A DNA stretch of 64,000 nt. Source: an uncultured Clostridia bacterium. GTDB lineage: Bacteria; Bacillota_A; Clostridia; TANB77; CAG-508. This document shows, piece by piece, positions 52,548 to 61,458 of the stretch. The translations under genes and the position numbers were made by a program. Position 1 is the first letter of the stretch. The number at the start of each line of letters is the position of its first letter. Location: NCBI GenBank assembly GCA_944393405.1, contig CALYAC010000011.1, positions 17,323 through 81,322 of the forward strand. The letters are read 5' to 3'. The notes beneath the pieces were generated by a model that ran no database searches, was not told the origin of the DNA, and was given only the letters and a program-made list of their open reading frames with translations.

Positions 52548-52748
52548 CTATTTCATTTGGCTTTCAGCTTGTTGTATTAATTTTCTAACCATTTGTCCAC
52601 CTATTTTACCAGCGTCTTTAGCTGATATATCTCCGTTATAACCTTGTTTTAAATTAACACCAACTTCTGAAGCTACTTCATATTTGAATTTGTCTAAAGC
52701 TTCTCTTGCTTCAGGAACAACTTTTGAATTGCTGTTTGAATATGCCAT
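52548..52748 (-). CDS. Alpha/beta-type small acid-soluble spore protein
   Basis: SASPs coat and protect spore DNA and are cleaved on germination. The 66-residue protein has the two conserved SASP regions: EALDKFKYEVASEVGV (containing the GPR-type cleavage area) and GYNGDISAKDAGKIGGQMV. Start ATG follows AGGAGGTGA. Marks the organism as a spore former or a descendant of one. A forespore promoter was looked for, but no clear match was found. Confidence 0.95.
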   Translation of the reverse strand: MAYSNSNSKVVPEAREALDKFKYEVASEVGVNLKQGYNGDISAKDAGKIGGQMVRKLIQQAESQMK

Positions 52749-52978
52749 TCTAATTCACCTCCTAGAATGTGATTAATGTTTAATTTATATTTTTGAAAAA
52801 GTATAAGTACTTTTTCATTAAATATGATGCACGTTTTTTAGAAAATTAAACTGGAAATTTTTGAGAAATTTTTGTTAAAATATTTTAATAAATATTGTAA
52901 TAAAAAATATAAATGGTATAATCATGTAGATATGAACTAATAATAAATAATAAACATATAAAAATAAGGAGAAAATTA

Positions 52979-53851
52979 ATGTATAAATTAATAGCAATAG
53001 ATTTAGATGGAACTTTACTTAATTCTTATGGACAAGTATCAGAAAGAAATAGAGAAGCATTAAAAAAAGCACAAGAAAAAGGAATACAAATTGTTTTAGC
53101 TTCTGGACGATCTACAAACTCTGTAAAGAATATGGCAAATGAACTAGGAAATAACAATTATATAATTTGTGGAAATGGATCATTAGTATATGATTTACGA
53201 AATGAAGATATAATATACGATAAGTTTATAGAAAAAAAGAAAGCTCTTCAGATAATTAAAATATGCGAGCAGAATAGTATATACTATAATGTATATACTG
53301 AAAATATGGTTATTGCTAAAACATTAAGTAATAACGTACTATTCTATCATCAGGAAAATGCAAATAAACCAGATAGTAGAAAAACAAAAATAAATTTAGT
53401 AGAAAACATATATGATTATATTGAAAATTTAGAAAATGAAAACATTTTAAAATTTACAATAAGTGATAATAGTAATATTATATTTAATAGTATAATAAAA
53501 AAATTAAGAGATATCAAAAATATAGATGTTCTAGATGTAGCACATATGTCTAGAAAAATTATAAAATCAGGAACAGAAGAAGTAGAAATAGCATATTATT
53601 ATACTGAAATTACTAATGAAAATGTAGATAAATGGAATGCTACAAAATGGCTTGCAGAAAAATTAAATATATCAAATGAAGAGATAATCGGAATAGGTGA
53701 TAATGTAAATGATAAATTATTAATAGAAAATGCAGGACTTGGTGTTGCAATGGGAAATAGTGCTCCATATATTAAAGAAATAGCAGATAGAGTAGTAGCA
53801 ACGAATAATGAAGATGGAGTAGCGCAAATAATAGAAGAAATAACAAATTAA
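52979..53851 (+). CDS. Cof-type HAD hydrolase
   Basis: The 290-residue protein has HAD motif I IAIDLDGTLL (residues 5-14), motif II LASGRST, a type IIB (Cof) cap region and motif IV GIGDNVNDKLLIENAGLGVAMGNS. These enzymes dephosphorylate sugar phosphates or nucleotides; the substrate is unknown. AAGGAG precedes ATG 52979 by a short spacer; a TGG-TATAAT promoter (near 52914) lies upstream. Confidence 0.88.
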   Translation: MYKLIAIDLDGTLLNSYGQVSERNREALKKAQEKGIQIVLASGRSTNSVKNMANELGNNNYIICGNGSLVYDLRNEDIIYDKFIEKKKALQIIKICEQNSIYYNVYTENMVIAKTLSNNVLFYHQENANKPDSRKTKINLVENIYDYIENLENENILKFTISDNSNIIFNSIIKKLRDIKNIDVLDVAHMSRKIIKSGTEEVEIAYYYTEITNENVDKWNATKWLAEKLNISNEEIIGIGDNVNDKLLIENAGLGVAMGNSAPYIKEIADRVVATNNEDGVAQIIEEITN

Positions 53852-53875
53852 ATAGAAGAAAGAATAAATAAAAAG

Positions 53876-53915
53876 AAAATGCACAAACTAGTTAATACTA
53901 GGAGGTGCATTTTTT
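53876..53915 (+). promoter_or_regulatory. Terminator-like hairpin with a ribosome site in the loop
   Basis: AAAATGCAC (53876-53884) pairs with GTGCATTTT (53905-53913) and a T run ends at ATG 53916. AGGAGG (53900-53905) lies at the loop-to-stem junction. Same plan as 4120-4167. Confidence 0.5.
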
Positions 53916-54089
53916 ATGAAAGAAGAAAAAGATATAAATGGAATAGATAAAAATGAAGAGATTGAAGATGTAACTAAATATGGAGAATTTGTTACAACAT
54001 ATTTTGCTTGGGTAACACCTGAAAGACAGAAAAAGAGAGCGAAAGAATTAGACGAGATGACTAAAAAAGATGATTCAAAAAATAATTAG
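53916..54089 (+). CDS. Small acidic-basic protein, 57 residues, unknown function
   Basis: A small gene too short for typical ORF cutoffs: MKEEKDINGIDKNEE start, a central aromatic segment (KYGEFVTTYFAWVTPERQ) and a Lys-rich end (MTKKDDSKNN). AGGAGG at 53900-53905 has ideal spacing to ATG 53916, and codon use matches the neighbours. No family recognised. It lies just upstream of the CtsR operon promoter and is separated from it, so a link is not shown. Confidence 0.6.
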   Translation: MKEEKDINGIDKNEEIEDVTKYGEFVTTYFAWVTPERQKKRAKELDEMTKKDDSKNN

Positions 54090-54119
54090 TAGTAAAAATA
54101 AAAAAATTTAATTTAGATA

Positions 54120-54173
54120 TTGACAATTTATAAAAAAAGAGTATAATATAAACATAGGTCAAAGAAAGTCAAA
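54120..54173 (+). promoter_or_regulatory. Promoter and CtsR operator of the clpC operon
   Basis: TTGACA at 54120-54125, 16-nt spacer, TATAAT at 54142-54147. Immediately after it lies GGTCAAA-GAA-AGTCAAA (54157-54173), a CtsR heptad direct repeat, with a third partial repeat GTCAAAA next to it. CtsR bound here would block transcription and relieve on heat stress. Confidence 0.85.
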
Positions 54174-54215
54174 GTCAAAAACAAATAAAATAAAATAGAA
54201 GTGGAAGTGATAAAA

Positions 54216-54665
54216 GTGAGAATATCAGATATGATAGAAGAATTTATAAAAGACTTATTTGATGATGAAGATTATATAGAAATTCAAAGAAATGATTTAG
54301 CTGAACATTTTAATTGTGTTCCATCACAAATTAACTATGTAATATCAACTAGATTTAAGCCATCACAAGGATATTATGTAGAAAGTAAAAGAGGTGGAGG
54401 AGGACATATTAGTATAAGAAAAGTCAATACCACTAAAAGCAATTATTTAATGCATGCAATATCAAGTATAGGAGATCATATAACTTCACAGGAAGTAGAT
54501 ATTTTTTTAAGCAATTTTCTATCATATGATGTTATTACAGAAAAAGAAGCAAAATTATTAAAAGTTGCAACAAGTGATAATGTACTTACGATACCACAAA
54601 ATATTAAAGATGAAGTAAGAGCGAAAATATTTAAGAATATGCTTATAAATTTAGTAGAAGAATAA
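54216..54665 (+). CDS. ctsR: CtsR heat-shock repressor
   Basis: CtsR represses clp genes and is inactivated via McsB on stress. The 149-residue protein has the start RISDMIEEFIKDLF, a winged HTH (QRNDLAEHFNCVPSQINYVISTRF) and the glycine-rich tetraloop RGGGGHI that touches DNA. The start is GTG 54216 with GGAAGTG before it; upstream in-frame GTG codons (54201, 54207) overlap the ribosome site. First gene of the operon, with the CtsR operator upstream. Confidence 0.95.
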   Translation: MRISDMIEEFIKDLFDDEDYIEIQRNDLAEHFNCVPSQINYVISTRFKPSQGYYVESKRGGGGHISIRKVNTTKSNYLMHAISSIGDHITSQEVDIFLSNFLSYDVITEKEAKLLKVATSDNVLTIPQNIKDEVRAKIFKNMLINLVEE

Positions 54666-54691
54666 AATTAATTTTAAAGGAGGAATTAATT

Positions 54692-55273
54692 ATGTTGTGT
54701 CAAAATTGTGGAAAAAATGAAGTTACTTTTAAATATACTCAAGTTATCAATGGGGTTAAAAAAGAGTTAAACTTATGTGATAAATGTGCACAGGAGTTAG
54801 GATTAAAGGATATGAGTTTTAGTATGCCTATGAGCTTTTCAAGTTTTTTAGGAGATTTCTTTAATGATTATACAGACAATATTTTACCAAGCTTTATGGA
54901 AACTAAAGAATTACAATGTAGAAATTGCGGAACTACATTTGATGATTTTTTAAATTCTGGAATGTTTGGATGTGATGAATGTTATGATACATTTGAAGAT
55001 AGAATAGAACCTCTTCTTAGAAAAATTCAAGGAGCAAATAAACATGTAGGAAGAGGATATAGAAGTGATGACCCAACAAGTAAAGTAAATAAAAATAAAG
55101 ATAAAACTTCAAATAAAGAAGAAAATAAAGAAGATAAAAATAAAATTAAATTAGATAAATTACAAAAAGATTTACAAAAGGCAATAAAAGATGAAAGATA
55201 TGAAGATGCAGCCAAAATTCGTGATGAAATAAAAGAAATTGAAAAGAATAATAAAAATGAAGAAAATAAATAA
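54692..55273 (+). CDS. mcsA: McsA, activator of protein arginine kinase
   Basis: McsA binds McsB and activates its arginine kinase activity. The 193-residue protein has four CxxC-type zinc pairs (CQNCGKN, CDKCAQ, CRNCGTTF, CDECYD) and a C-terminal UvrB/UvrC motif (KLDKLQKDLQKAIKDERYEDAAKIRDEI pattern, from about residue 155). AAAGGAGG ribosome site, 26 nt after ctsR. Confidence 0.93.
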   Translation: MLCQNCGKNEVTFKYTQVINGVKKELNLCDKCAQELGLKDMSFSMPMSFSSFLGDFFNDYTDNILPSFMETKELQCRNCGTTFDDFLNSGMFGCDECYDTFEDRIEPLLRKIQGANKHVGRGYRSDDPTSKVNKNKDKTSNKEENKEDKNKIKLDKLQKDLQKAIKDERYEDAAKIRDEIKEIEKNNKNEENK

Positions 55274-55322
55274 TAATATTTCTAATGTTAATTCAATATA
55301 AAATATAAGTTGGAGGTATAAA

Positions 55323-56339
55323 ATGTCAAATTGGTATTTACAGAATGGTAAAGATTCAGATGTAGTTGTTAGTTCTAGAGTAAGACTTGTAAGAAATCTA
55401 AAAGAATTTAAATATATTAATAAATCTTCAAAAGAAGAGCAAGAAGAAGTATTAAATTGTATCAAAGAAATTGTACCAAGTTTAGGATATGGACTTAAAT
55501 ACATAGATTTAGATAATATAGATAATATTACAAAAGTTAGTTTAGTAGAAAAGAATATAATAAGTCCAGAATTTATAACTAATAATAAAATAAAAAAAGC
55601 AATAATAATAAATGAAGAAGAAAACATTTGTATAATGATTAATGAAGAAGATCATATTAAATTACAAGTGTTTAGCTCAGGACAAGAGCTAGAAAATCTA
55701 ATGAATTTAATAATAGAACTAGATCAAAAATTAGGAGAAATGCTAAATTATTCATACAATAAAAAATTCGGGTACTTAGCAGCTTCTCCAATAAATATTG
55801 GTACTGGTATGAGAGCTTCAGTTATAGTTCATTTACCTGCATTAAACTTGACAGGAAATTTATCAAAAATGCTTAGAATTATAAATAATATGGGAATGAG
55901 TATAAAAGGAGTATATGGAGAAGGAAACCAAAACATAGGTGATTTATATCAAATATCAACAAATCAAACTATAGGTATAAAAGAAGAGGAAATTATTGCA
56001 AATATAAAAGCTATAACAGAAAAGGTTATTGAACAAGAAAGATTAGCAAGAAAAATATTATGTAAAAATCAAATAGAAATAGAAGATAGAGTATATAGAT
56101 CTTTTGGACTTATAAGTAATGCCCTAATTATGCCTATAGAAGAATGTAGAAGATTATTATCAGATGTAAAACTTGGAACAGATTTAGGAATTATAAAAGA
56201 ACTGGATGATAGTAAAGTGAAAAAACTAGAGATATATACAAAATCCGCAAACTTGCAAAAATATCTAGGAAAAACATTTGATGGATACGAAAGAGAAATA
56301 CGTAGAGCAGAAGTAATAAAACAAATAATAAAAGAGTAA
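55323..56339 (+). CDS. mcsB: McsB, protein arginine kinase
   Basis: McsB phosphorylates arginine residues, tagging proteins (and CtsR) for ClpCP degradation. The 338-residue protein has the phosphagen kinase fold: VVSSRVRLVRNL near the start, the EEDHIKLQVFSSG segment, the central YLAASPINIGTGMRASVIVHLP and the C-terminal loop. The second enzyme of the ctsR operon, preceding clpC. Confidence 0.93.
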   Translation: MSNWYLQNGKDSDVVVSSRVRLVRNLKEFKYINKSSKEEQEEVLNCIKEIVPSLGYGLKYIDLDNIDNITKVSLVEKNIISPEFITNNKIKKAIIINEEENICIMINEEDHIKLQVFSSGQELENLMNLIIELDQKLGEMLNYSYNKKFGYLAASPINIGTGMRASVIVHLPALNLTGNLSKMLRIINNMGMSIKGVYGEGNQNIGDLYQISTNQTIGIKEEEIIANIKAITEKVIEQERLARKILCKNQIEIEDRVYRSFGLISNALIMPIEECRRLLSDVKLGTDLGIIKELDDSKVKKLEIYTKSANLQKYLGKTFDGYEREIRRAEVIKQIIKE

Positions 56340-56381
56340 AATTTGAAAAATTATTAATTTATAAAAAGGAGTGTGATAATT

Positions 56382-58832
56382 ATGGTATATAAGTTTACAA
56401 ATAGAGCTGAAAAAGCTATAGAAATTGCAAATGATATAGCTTTAGAACTTGGTCATAGCTATATAGGTACAGAACACATTTTGTATGGATTAGCAAAAGA
56501 AGGTACTGGAATAGCAAGTAAAGTATTAGCAAATCAAGGAATAACAGATGAAGATATATTAAATGAAATACAAATGCTTATAGGAACAGGAGAACCGTTA
56601 TCACAAAATGATTCTCTTGGATTTACACCTAGAAGTAAGAGAATTATAGAAAATGCATTTGTTGAGGCACGTAGATTAGGATCAGAATTTATTGGAACTG
56701 AGCATATTTTAATAGGAATAATGCATGAAGGAGATAGTGTAGCAGTAAGAATTATGATGGATTTAAATATTGATCCACGTAAGTTATATAATGAAATTGC
56801 AAAAGTGATAAATGAAGATGGAATAGATTCAAATTCTATTAACCAAAAAAATGATAAAAATTCAGGAAGCTATAATTCAACACCAACATTAAATCAATTT
56901 GGAACAGATTTAACTAAAAAAGCAAGAGAAGGTAAATTAGATCCTGTTATAGGAAGAAAAGTAGAAATAGATAGAGTAACTCAAATTCTATCTAGAAGAA
57001 CTAAAAATAATCCATGCTTAATTGGTGAACCAGGCGTTGGAAAAACAGCTGTAGTAGAAGGACTAGCTGAAAAAATAATTGCTGATGATGTTCCTGAAAT
57101 GATAAAAAATAAAAGAGTTGTTTCAATAGATATTTCAGGAATGGTAGCAGGTGCAAAATACAGAGGAGATTTTGAGGAAAGAATTAAAAAATGCTTAAAA
57201 GAAGTTCAAAAAGCAGGAGATGTAATCCTATTTATTGATGAAATTCATACAATTGTTGGTGCAGGATCTGCTGAAGGTGCTGTAGATGCAGCAAATATTT
57301 TAAAACCACTATTGGCAAGAGGAGAAGTACAAGTAATAGGAGCTACTACTTTAAATGAATATAGAAAATACATTGAAAAAGATAGTGCATTAGAAAGAAG
57401 ATTTAGCCCTGTTACAGTTGGAGAACCAACAGAAGAAGAAACTATAAGAATTCTTGAAGGATTAAGAGATAAATATGAAGCACATCACAATGTTAAAATT
57501 TCAGAAGAAGCAATAAAAGCTTCAGTAGATTTATCAATAAGATATATTAATGATAGATATTTACCAGATAAGGCAATAGATTTAATGGATGAAGCAGCTT
57601 CTAGAGTAAAAATGAAAACATATACTATGCCAGATAGTATTAAAGAAATAGAAGATAAAATAGCTTCTTTAGATAGAGAAAAAGAAGATGCTATACGTGT
57701 TCAAGACTTTGAAAAAGCAGCAACACTTAGAGATAAAGAAAATGAACAAAAAACAAAGTTGGAAAAAGAAAAGAAAAAATGGCAAAATAAAAATAGTAAA
57801 AATGTTATGAATTTAACAGAAGAAGATATAGCAGAGGTTATAGCTAGCTGGACAGGAATACCAGTAAATAAAATTACTCAAGATGAAAATGAAAAGTTAA
57901 AACACCTAGAAGAGACATTACATAAAAGAGTAATAGGACAAAATGAAGCTGTGGAAGCAGTAAGTAAAGCAATAAGAAGAGGAAGAGTAGGATTAAAAGA
58001 TCCAAATAGACCAATAGGTTCATTCCTATTTTTAGGACCAACAGGTGTTGGAAAAACAGAACTTTCTAAGGCTTTAGCTGAAGCACTTTTTGGAAATGAA
58101 AGCGCAATGATAAGAGTTGATATGTCAGAATATATGGAACCACATTCAGTTGCAAAATTAATTGGTTCTCCTCCAGGATATGTTGGCTATGATGAAGGCG
58201 GACAGTTAACTGAAAAAATAAGAAGAAAACCATATTCAGTAATATTGTTTGATGAAATAGAAAAAGCACATCCAGATGTAATGAATATGTTACTACAAAT
58301 ACTAGATGATGGTAGATTAACTGATGCACAAGGAAGAACAGTAAACTTTAAAAATACAGTAATAATAATGACATCTAATATTGGTGCTAGAATGATTACA
58401 GATAAAAATATTTTAGGATTCAGTAATGAAAATAGCGATAAAGAAGGAAAAGAGAAAGAATATGAAAATATCAAAAAAGATGTAATGGGAGAATTAAAGA
58501 AAGAATTTAGACCAGAATTTATAAACCGTATTGATGATATTATTGTATTCCATAAATTAACAGATGAAGATATTGGTGAAATTATTGAAATAATGCTAAA
58601 ACAAGTTCAAAAACGTTTAAAAGAACAAGAATATGAAGTAGAAATAGATAAATCAGTAAAAGATTTAATTGCTAAAAAAGGTATCGATACAAATTATGGT
58701 GCAAGACCTTTAAAAAGAGCAATACAAAGTAACTTGGAAGATAAAATAGCAGAGGCAATATTAGATGGAAAAATATTACCACATAAAAAAGCAAAAATAA
58801 TTGCAGAAAATGAAGAAATAAAAGTAGAGTAA
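56382..58832 (+). CDS. clpC: ClpC, AAA+ ATPase of the Clp protease
   Basis: ClpC unfolds substrates for ClpP. The 816-residue protein has an N-terminal Clp_N domain (two repeats: ELGHSYIGTEHILYGLAKEG and RLGSEFIGTEHILIGIMHEG), AAA domain 1 (GEPGVGKT Walker A), the UvrB/C-like coiled coil (about 415-465), AAA domain 2 (GPTGVGKTELSKALAE) and the C-terminal D2-small domain. ATG 56382 is preceded by AAGGAG. Last gene of the operon; the REP hairpin at 58856 follows. Confidence 0.96.
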   Translation: MVYKFTNRAEKAIEIANDIALELGHSYIGTEHILYGLAKEGTGIASKVLANQGITDEDILNEIQMLIGTGEPLSQNDSLGFTPRSKRIIENAFVEARRLGSEFIGTEHILIGIMHEGDSVAVRIMMDLNIDPRKLYNEIAKVINEDGIDSNSINQKNDKNSGSYNSTPTLNQFGTDLTKKAREGKLDPVIGRKVEIDRVTQILSRRTKNNPCLIGEPGVGKTAVVEGLAEKIIADDVPEMIKNKRVVSIDISGMVAGAKYRGDFEERIKKCLKEVQKAGDVILFIDEIHTIVGAGSAEGAVDAANILKPLLARGEVQVIGATTLNEYRKYIEKDSALERRFSPVTVGEPTEEETIRILEGLRDKYEAHHNVKISEEAIKASVDLSIRYINDRYLPDKAIDLMDEAASRVKMKTYTMPDSIKEIEDKIASLDREKEDAIRVQDFEKAATLRDKENEQKTKLEKEKKKWQNKNSKNVMNLTEEDIAEVIASWTGIPVNKITQDENEKLKHLEETLHKRVIGQNEAVEAVSKAIRRGRVGLKDPNRPIGSFLFLGPTGVGKTELSKALAEALFGNESAMIRVDMSEYMEPHSVAKLIGSPPGYVGYDEGGQLTEKIRRKPYSVILFDEIEKAHPDVMNMLLQILDDGRLTDAQGRTVNFKNTVIIMTSNIGARMITDKNILGFSNENSDKEGKEKEYENIKKDVMGELKKEFRPEFINRIDDIIVFHKLTDEDIGEIIEIMLKQVQKRLKEQEYEVEIDKSVKDLIAKKGIDTNYGARPLKRAIQSNLEDKIAEAILDGKILPHKKAKIIAENEEIKVE

Positions 58833-58855
58833 AACATTAACAATTAGCAATTAGC

Positions 58856-58911
58856 AAAAGGGGACGGGCTTATTTTGTAAATTAATTTACAAAATAAGCC
58901 CGTCCCCTTTT
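58856..58911 (+). repeat. REP sequence E, 56-nt perfect palindrome
   Basis: A perfect inverted repeat of 28 plus 28 bases (58856-58883 and 58884-58911) with no loop: AAAAGGGGACGGGCTTATTTTG... and its complement. Core GGGGACGGGCTTA differs from REP D by one base (A for G). It lies 24 nt after the clpC stop. Confidence 0.9.
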
Positions 58912-58944
58912 GAAAAAACTCTTTTATGTTTTTTGTTTAAAGAA

Positions 58945-58963
58945 TTGAAAAAAGTGGTATAAT
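58945..58963 (+). promoter_or_regulatory. Extended -10 promoter for ldh
   Basis: TGG-TATAAT (TATAAT at 58958-58963) shortly after the REP; the -35 is weak, so recognition probably relies on the TGn extension. Confidence 0.5.
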
Positions 58964-59012
58964 GTGATAAAGTAATATGTGGCAAAATAATTTTTAGAAG
59001 GGAATGATATAA

Positions 59013-59969
59013 ATGAAAAAAGGTAAAATTGTATTAGTTGGTACCGGTTTTGTTGGAATGAGTATGGCTTATTCTATGCTAAATAGAGGTGGAATAAATG
59101 AACTTGTACTAGTTGATTTAGACAAAGACAAAACTATTGGAGAAGAGATGGATTTATCTCATGGTTTACCATATGCACCTCAAAAAATGGTTATAAAAGC
59201 AGGAGATTATTCAGACTGTAAGGATGCACAAATAGTAGTTATAACAGCAGGAGCTGCTCAAAAACCAGGACAAACTAGATTAGAGCTTGCTGAAACAAAT
59301 ACAAAAATAATGAAGAGTGTAACAGAACAAATAATGGCAAGTGGATTTAATGGAATAATAATTGTTGCAAGTAATCCAGTTGATTTAATGACATATGTTG
59401 TAGCAAAAGTATCAGGACTTCCTAAAAATCAAGTTCTTGGTTCTGGAACAGTTCTAGATACAGCAAGACTACGTTATTTAATGGCTGATTATTTAAAGAT
59501 TTCTAGTAAAAATATACATGCATATATAATGGGAGAACATGGCGATTCTTCATTTGTTCCATGGAATCATGCATATGTTGGATGTAAGAAAGTTATAGAT
59601 GTTATGAAAGATAATAATCATCCAATGTCAGATTTAGATAAAATTCATAAAGGCGTTGTAGAAGCAGCTTATGAAATAATTGAAAAGAAAAAAGCAACAT
59701 ATTATGGAATTGGTATGGCTTTAAATAGAATTGTAAGAGCTGTTTTAGATAATGAAAATTCAATCCTTACAGTTTCAACATATTTAGAAAATGGTCAATA
59801 TGGACAAGATGATATATATATTGGAGTTCCAGCAGTAATAAATGCTCATGGGGTAAGAGAATTACTTGATTTAGAGTTAAGTAAAGAAGAACAAGAAAAA
59901 TTAGATAATAGTTGTAGAATAATCAAGCAAATGAGAGAAGATTCAATTGATAAAATAATTAATGGATAA
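59013..59969 (+). CDS. ldh: L-lactate dehydrogenase
   Basis: Reduces pyruvate to lactate with NADH. The 318-residue protein has the Rossmann loop LVGTGFVGMSMAYS, GAAQKPGQTRLEL (the Arg that distinguishes lactate from malate dehydrogenase), GSGTVLDTARLRYLM and the catalytic His in GEHGDSSFVPW. Together with AdhE it provides ethanol- and lactate-based NADH disposal. GAAGGGAATG ribosome site. Confidence 0.95.
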   Translation: MKKGKIVLVGTGFVGMSMAYSMLNRGGINELVLVDLDKDKTIGEEMDLSHGLPYAPQKMVIKAGDYSDCKDAQIVVITAGAAQKPGQTRLELAETNTKIMKSVTEQIMASGFNGIIIVASNPVDLMTYVVAKVSGLPKNQVLGSGTVLDTARLRYLMADYLKISSKNIHAYIMGEHGDSSFVPWNHAYVGCKKVIDVMKDNNHPMSDLDKIHKGVVEAAYEIIEKKKATYYGIGMALNRIVRAVLDNENSILTVSTYLENGQYGQDDIYIGVPAVINAHGVRELLDLELSKEEQEKLDNSCRIIKQMREDSIDKIING

Positions 59970-60052
59970 GAATTAATATATAGAAAAATAAAAGAAAAAA
60001 TAGACTAAAAGAAAATAAATTAGAACAATATAAAATAAATAACAAAATAATA

Positions 60053-60081
60053 AAAGCGGAGGCCCCAGTGGAGCCTCCTTT
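60053..60081 (-). terminator. GC-rich terminator of the 60082 orphan
   Basis: GGAGGC (60058-60063) and GCCTCC (60073-60078) form the stem around a GC-rich loop; the minus strand continues into T-rich sequence. Confidence 0.75.
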
Positions 60082-60420
60082 TTACCGAGCTTCGAAAAAG
60101 TAGACGTATTCGCAGTCCTCACAGACTGTTTTGAATTTTATCTTTTTCGAGCAGATCTCGGTGATCAAGTTCCACCTCTTGATTGTTGGAATCCGTCCGA
60201 TTCCAAGATTAAGAGAGATGGACTGTGTGCCAAAAATGTAGCGATAAATACCTTTCCTGGAAGAAATATCGCCGGCTTCTGCCGATAACATTTCAATAAC
60301 TCCAGGAGAGACATAAAGCCAAGCATCCCTGGCCTTGTCACCAAGTTTCTCAAGAATTTCCAACATCTCGTGGATGTCTTTTATCTTGTTCGGTTTAACT
60401 CTGTATCCATTGACCTTCAT
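60082..60420 (-). CDS. Orphan GC-rich gene, unknown function
   Basis: A 112-residue soluble protein: MKVNGYRVKPNKIKDIHEML, then a helix-rich region and a C-terminal Cys pair (TVCEDCEYVYFFEAR). No recognised family. Composition is higher (25 of 60 at 60181-60240) than neighbours, and synonymous codons such as ATC, GGC and CTC appear. GGAGGT precedes the ATG; a minus-strand TAGTATAAT box lies near 60485-60500. A self-contained unit like the 26599, 27690 and 50664 genes. Confidence 0.65.
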   Translation of the reverse strand: MKVNGYRVKPNKIKDIHEMLEILEKLGDKARDAWLYVSPGVIEMLSAEAGDISSRKGIYRYIFGTQSISLNLGIGRIPTIKRWNLITEICSKKIKFKTVCEDCEYVYFFEAR

Positions 60421-60593
60421 TTTAATACCTCCAATCTCATGAATCCAAGGTCAACGTTGCTACAAATGAGCTTATGCTCATATATATATTATACTACATT
60501 TTAGGTTTAAAATCAAAAACTAATAGAAGTATAAAATGGAAAAATTAGTAAATAATATATATAAATAGAATGTGAAATAATTGTGAAAAACGT

Positions 60594-60622
60594 TGAATAT
60601 AATTGATGAATATAATATAATC
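60594..60622 (+). promoter_or_regulatory. Promoter for the hemolysin-III family gene
   Basis: TTGAAT at 60594-60599, 17-nt spacer, TATAAT at 60617-60622. Confidence 0.65.
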
Positions 60623-60648
60623 TAAAATGATAGAAAAAGGAGATTTTT

Positions 60649-61323
60649 ATGACAAGAACAAAGTTAAAAGATAGAATTTTACCTACATATTCAAAAGGTG
60701 AAGAGATATTTAATATGACATCTCATATAGTTGGTGCAGCTTTAGGGGTTGTAGCAATTGTTCTTTGTGTAGTGTTTGCTGCTGTAAGAGGCAATGGTTA
60801 TGGTGTTGTAAGTGGTGCAATCTATGGTACAACAATGCTTATACTGTATACAATGTCTAGTATTTATCATGGATTAAGTCCAAGATGTAAAGGAAAGAAA
60901 GTTTTACAAGTATTAGATCATTGTACGATTTTTTTACTTATAGCTGGTTCATACACTCCGTTTGCTTTGTGTACATTTAGAGAATATGATACAGCAACTG
61001 GCTGGATTATATTTGGAGTTATATGGGCAATGGCGATATTAGGGATTGTTTTAAATGCAATTGATTTAAAAAAATATAAGAAGTTTTCTATGATTTGTTA
61101 TTTAGGTATGGGCTGGGCAATTATATTTAAAGCAAGCTTACTACCAGTACTTCTTTCTACACCTGCATTAGTACTATTAGTAGCAGGAGGGCTTGCTTAT
61201 ACAATAGGAGCAATTCTTTATGGAGTAGGTAAAAAACATAAATGGATGCATTCAATATTTCATTTATTTATATTACTAGGTAGTATGCTTCACTTCTTTT
61301 GCATATTATTATATGTAATGTAA
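60649..61323 (+). CDS. Hemolysin III / YqfA family (PAQR-like) membrane protein
   Basis: The 224-residue protein has about seven membrane spans and the family motif SSIYHGLSP, with DHCTIFLLIAGSYTPF (the metal-binding His region) and a C-terminal HSIFHLFILLGSMLHFF segment carrying conserved His residues. The family is related to PAQR receptors; bacterial members' role is unclear. AAAAGGAG ribosome site. Confidence 0.88.
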   Translation: MTRTKLKDRILPTYSKGEEIFNMTSHIVGAALGVVAIVLCVVFAAVRGNGYGVVSGAIYGTTMLILYTMSSIYHGLSPRCKGKKVLQVLDHCTIFLLIAGSYTPFALCTFREYDTATGWIIFGVIWAMAILGIVLNAIDLKKYKKFSMICYLGMGWAIIFKASLLPVLLSTPALVLLVAGGLAYTIGAILYGVGKKHKWMHSIFHLFILLGSMLHFFCILLYVM

Positions 61324-61343
61324 TAAAAAAACATGATATATTT

Positions 61344-61377
61344 AGACTGTTAACAAATTTTGTGTTAACGGTCTTTT
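61344..61377 (+). terminator. Terminator after the hemolysin-III gene
   Basis: AGACTGTTAACA/TGTTAACGGTCT stem with a short TTTC tail. Confidence 0.65.
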
Positions 61378-61458
61378 CTAATATCACAAGAGATATTTGA
61401 TTAATTTGAAAATAAGTACTAAATATGGTATAATTATAGATGTATTGGGATGTTTATT

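Noticed and set aside
52749..52860. Forespore sigma-G promoter for the SASP gene
   Set aside because: GCATCAT occurs upstream, but no matching CATAnTA -10 at the expected distance.
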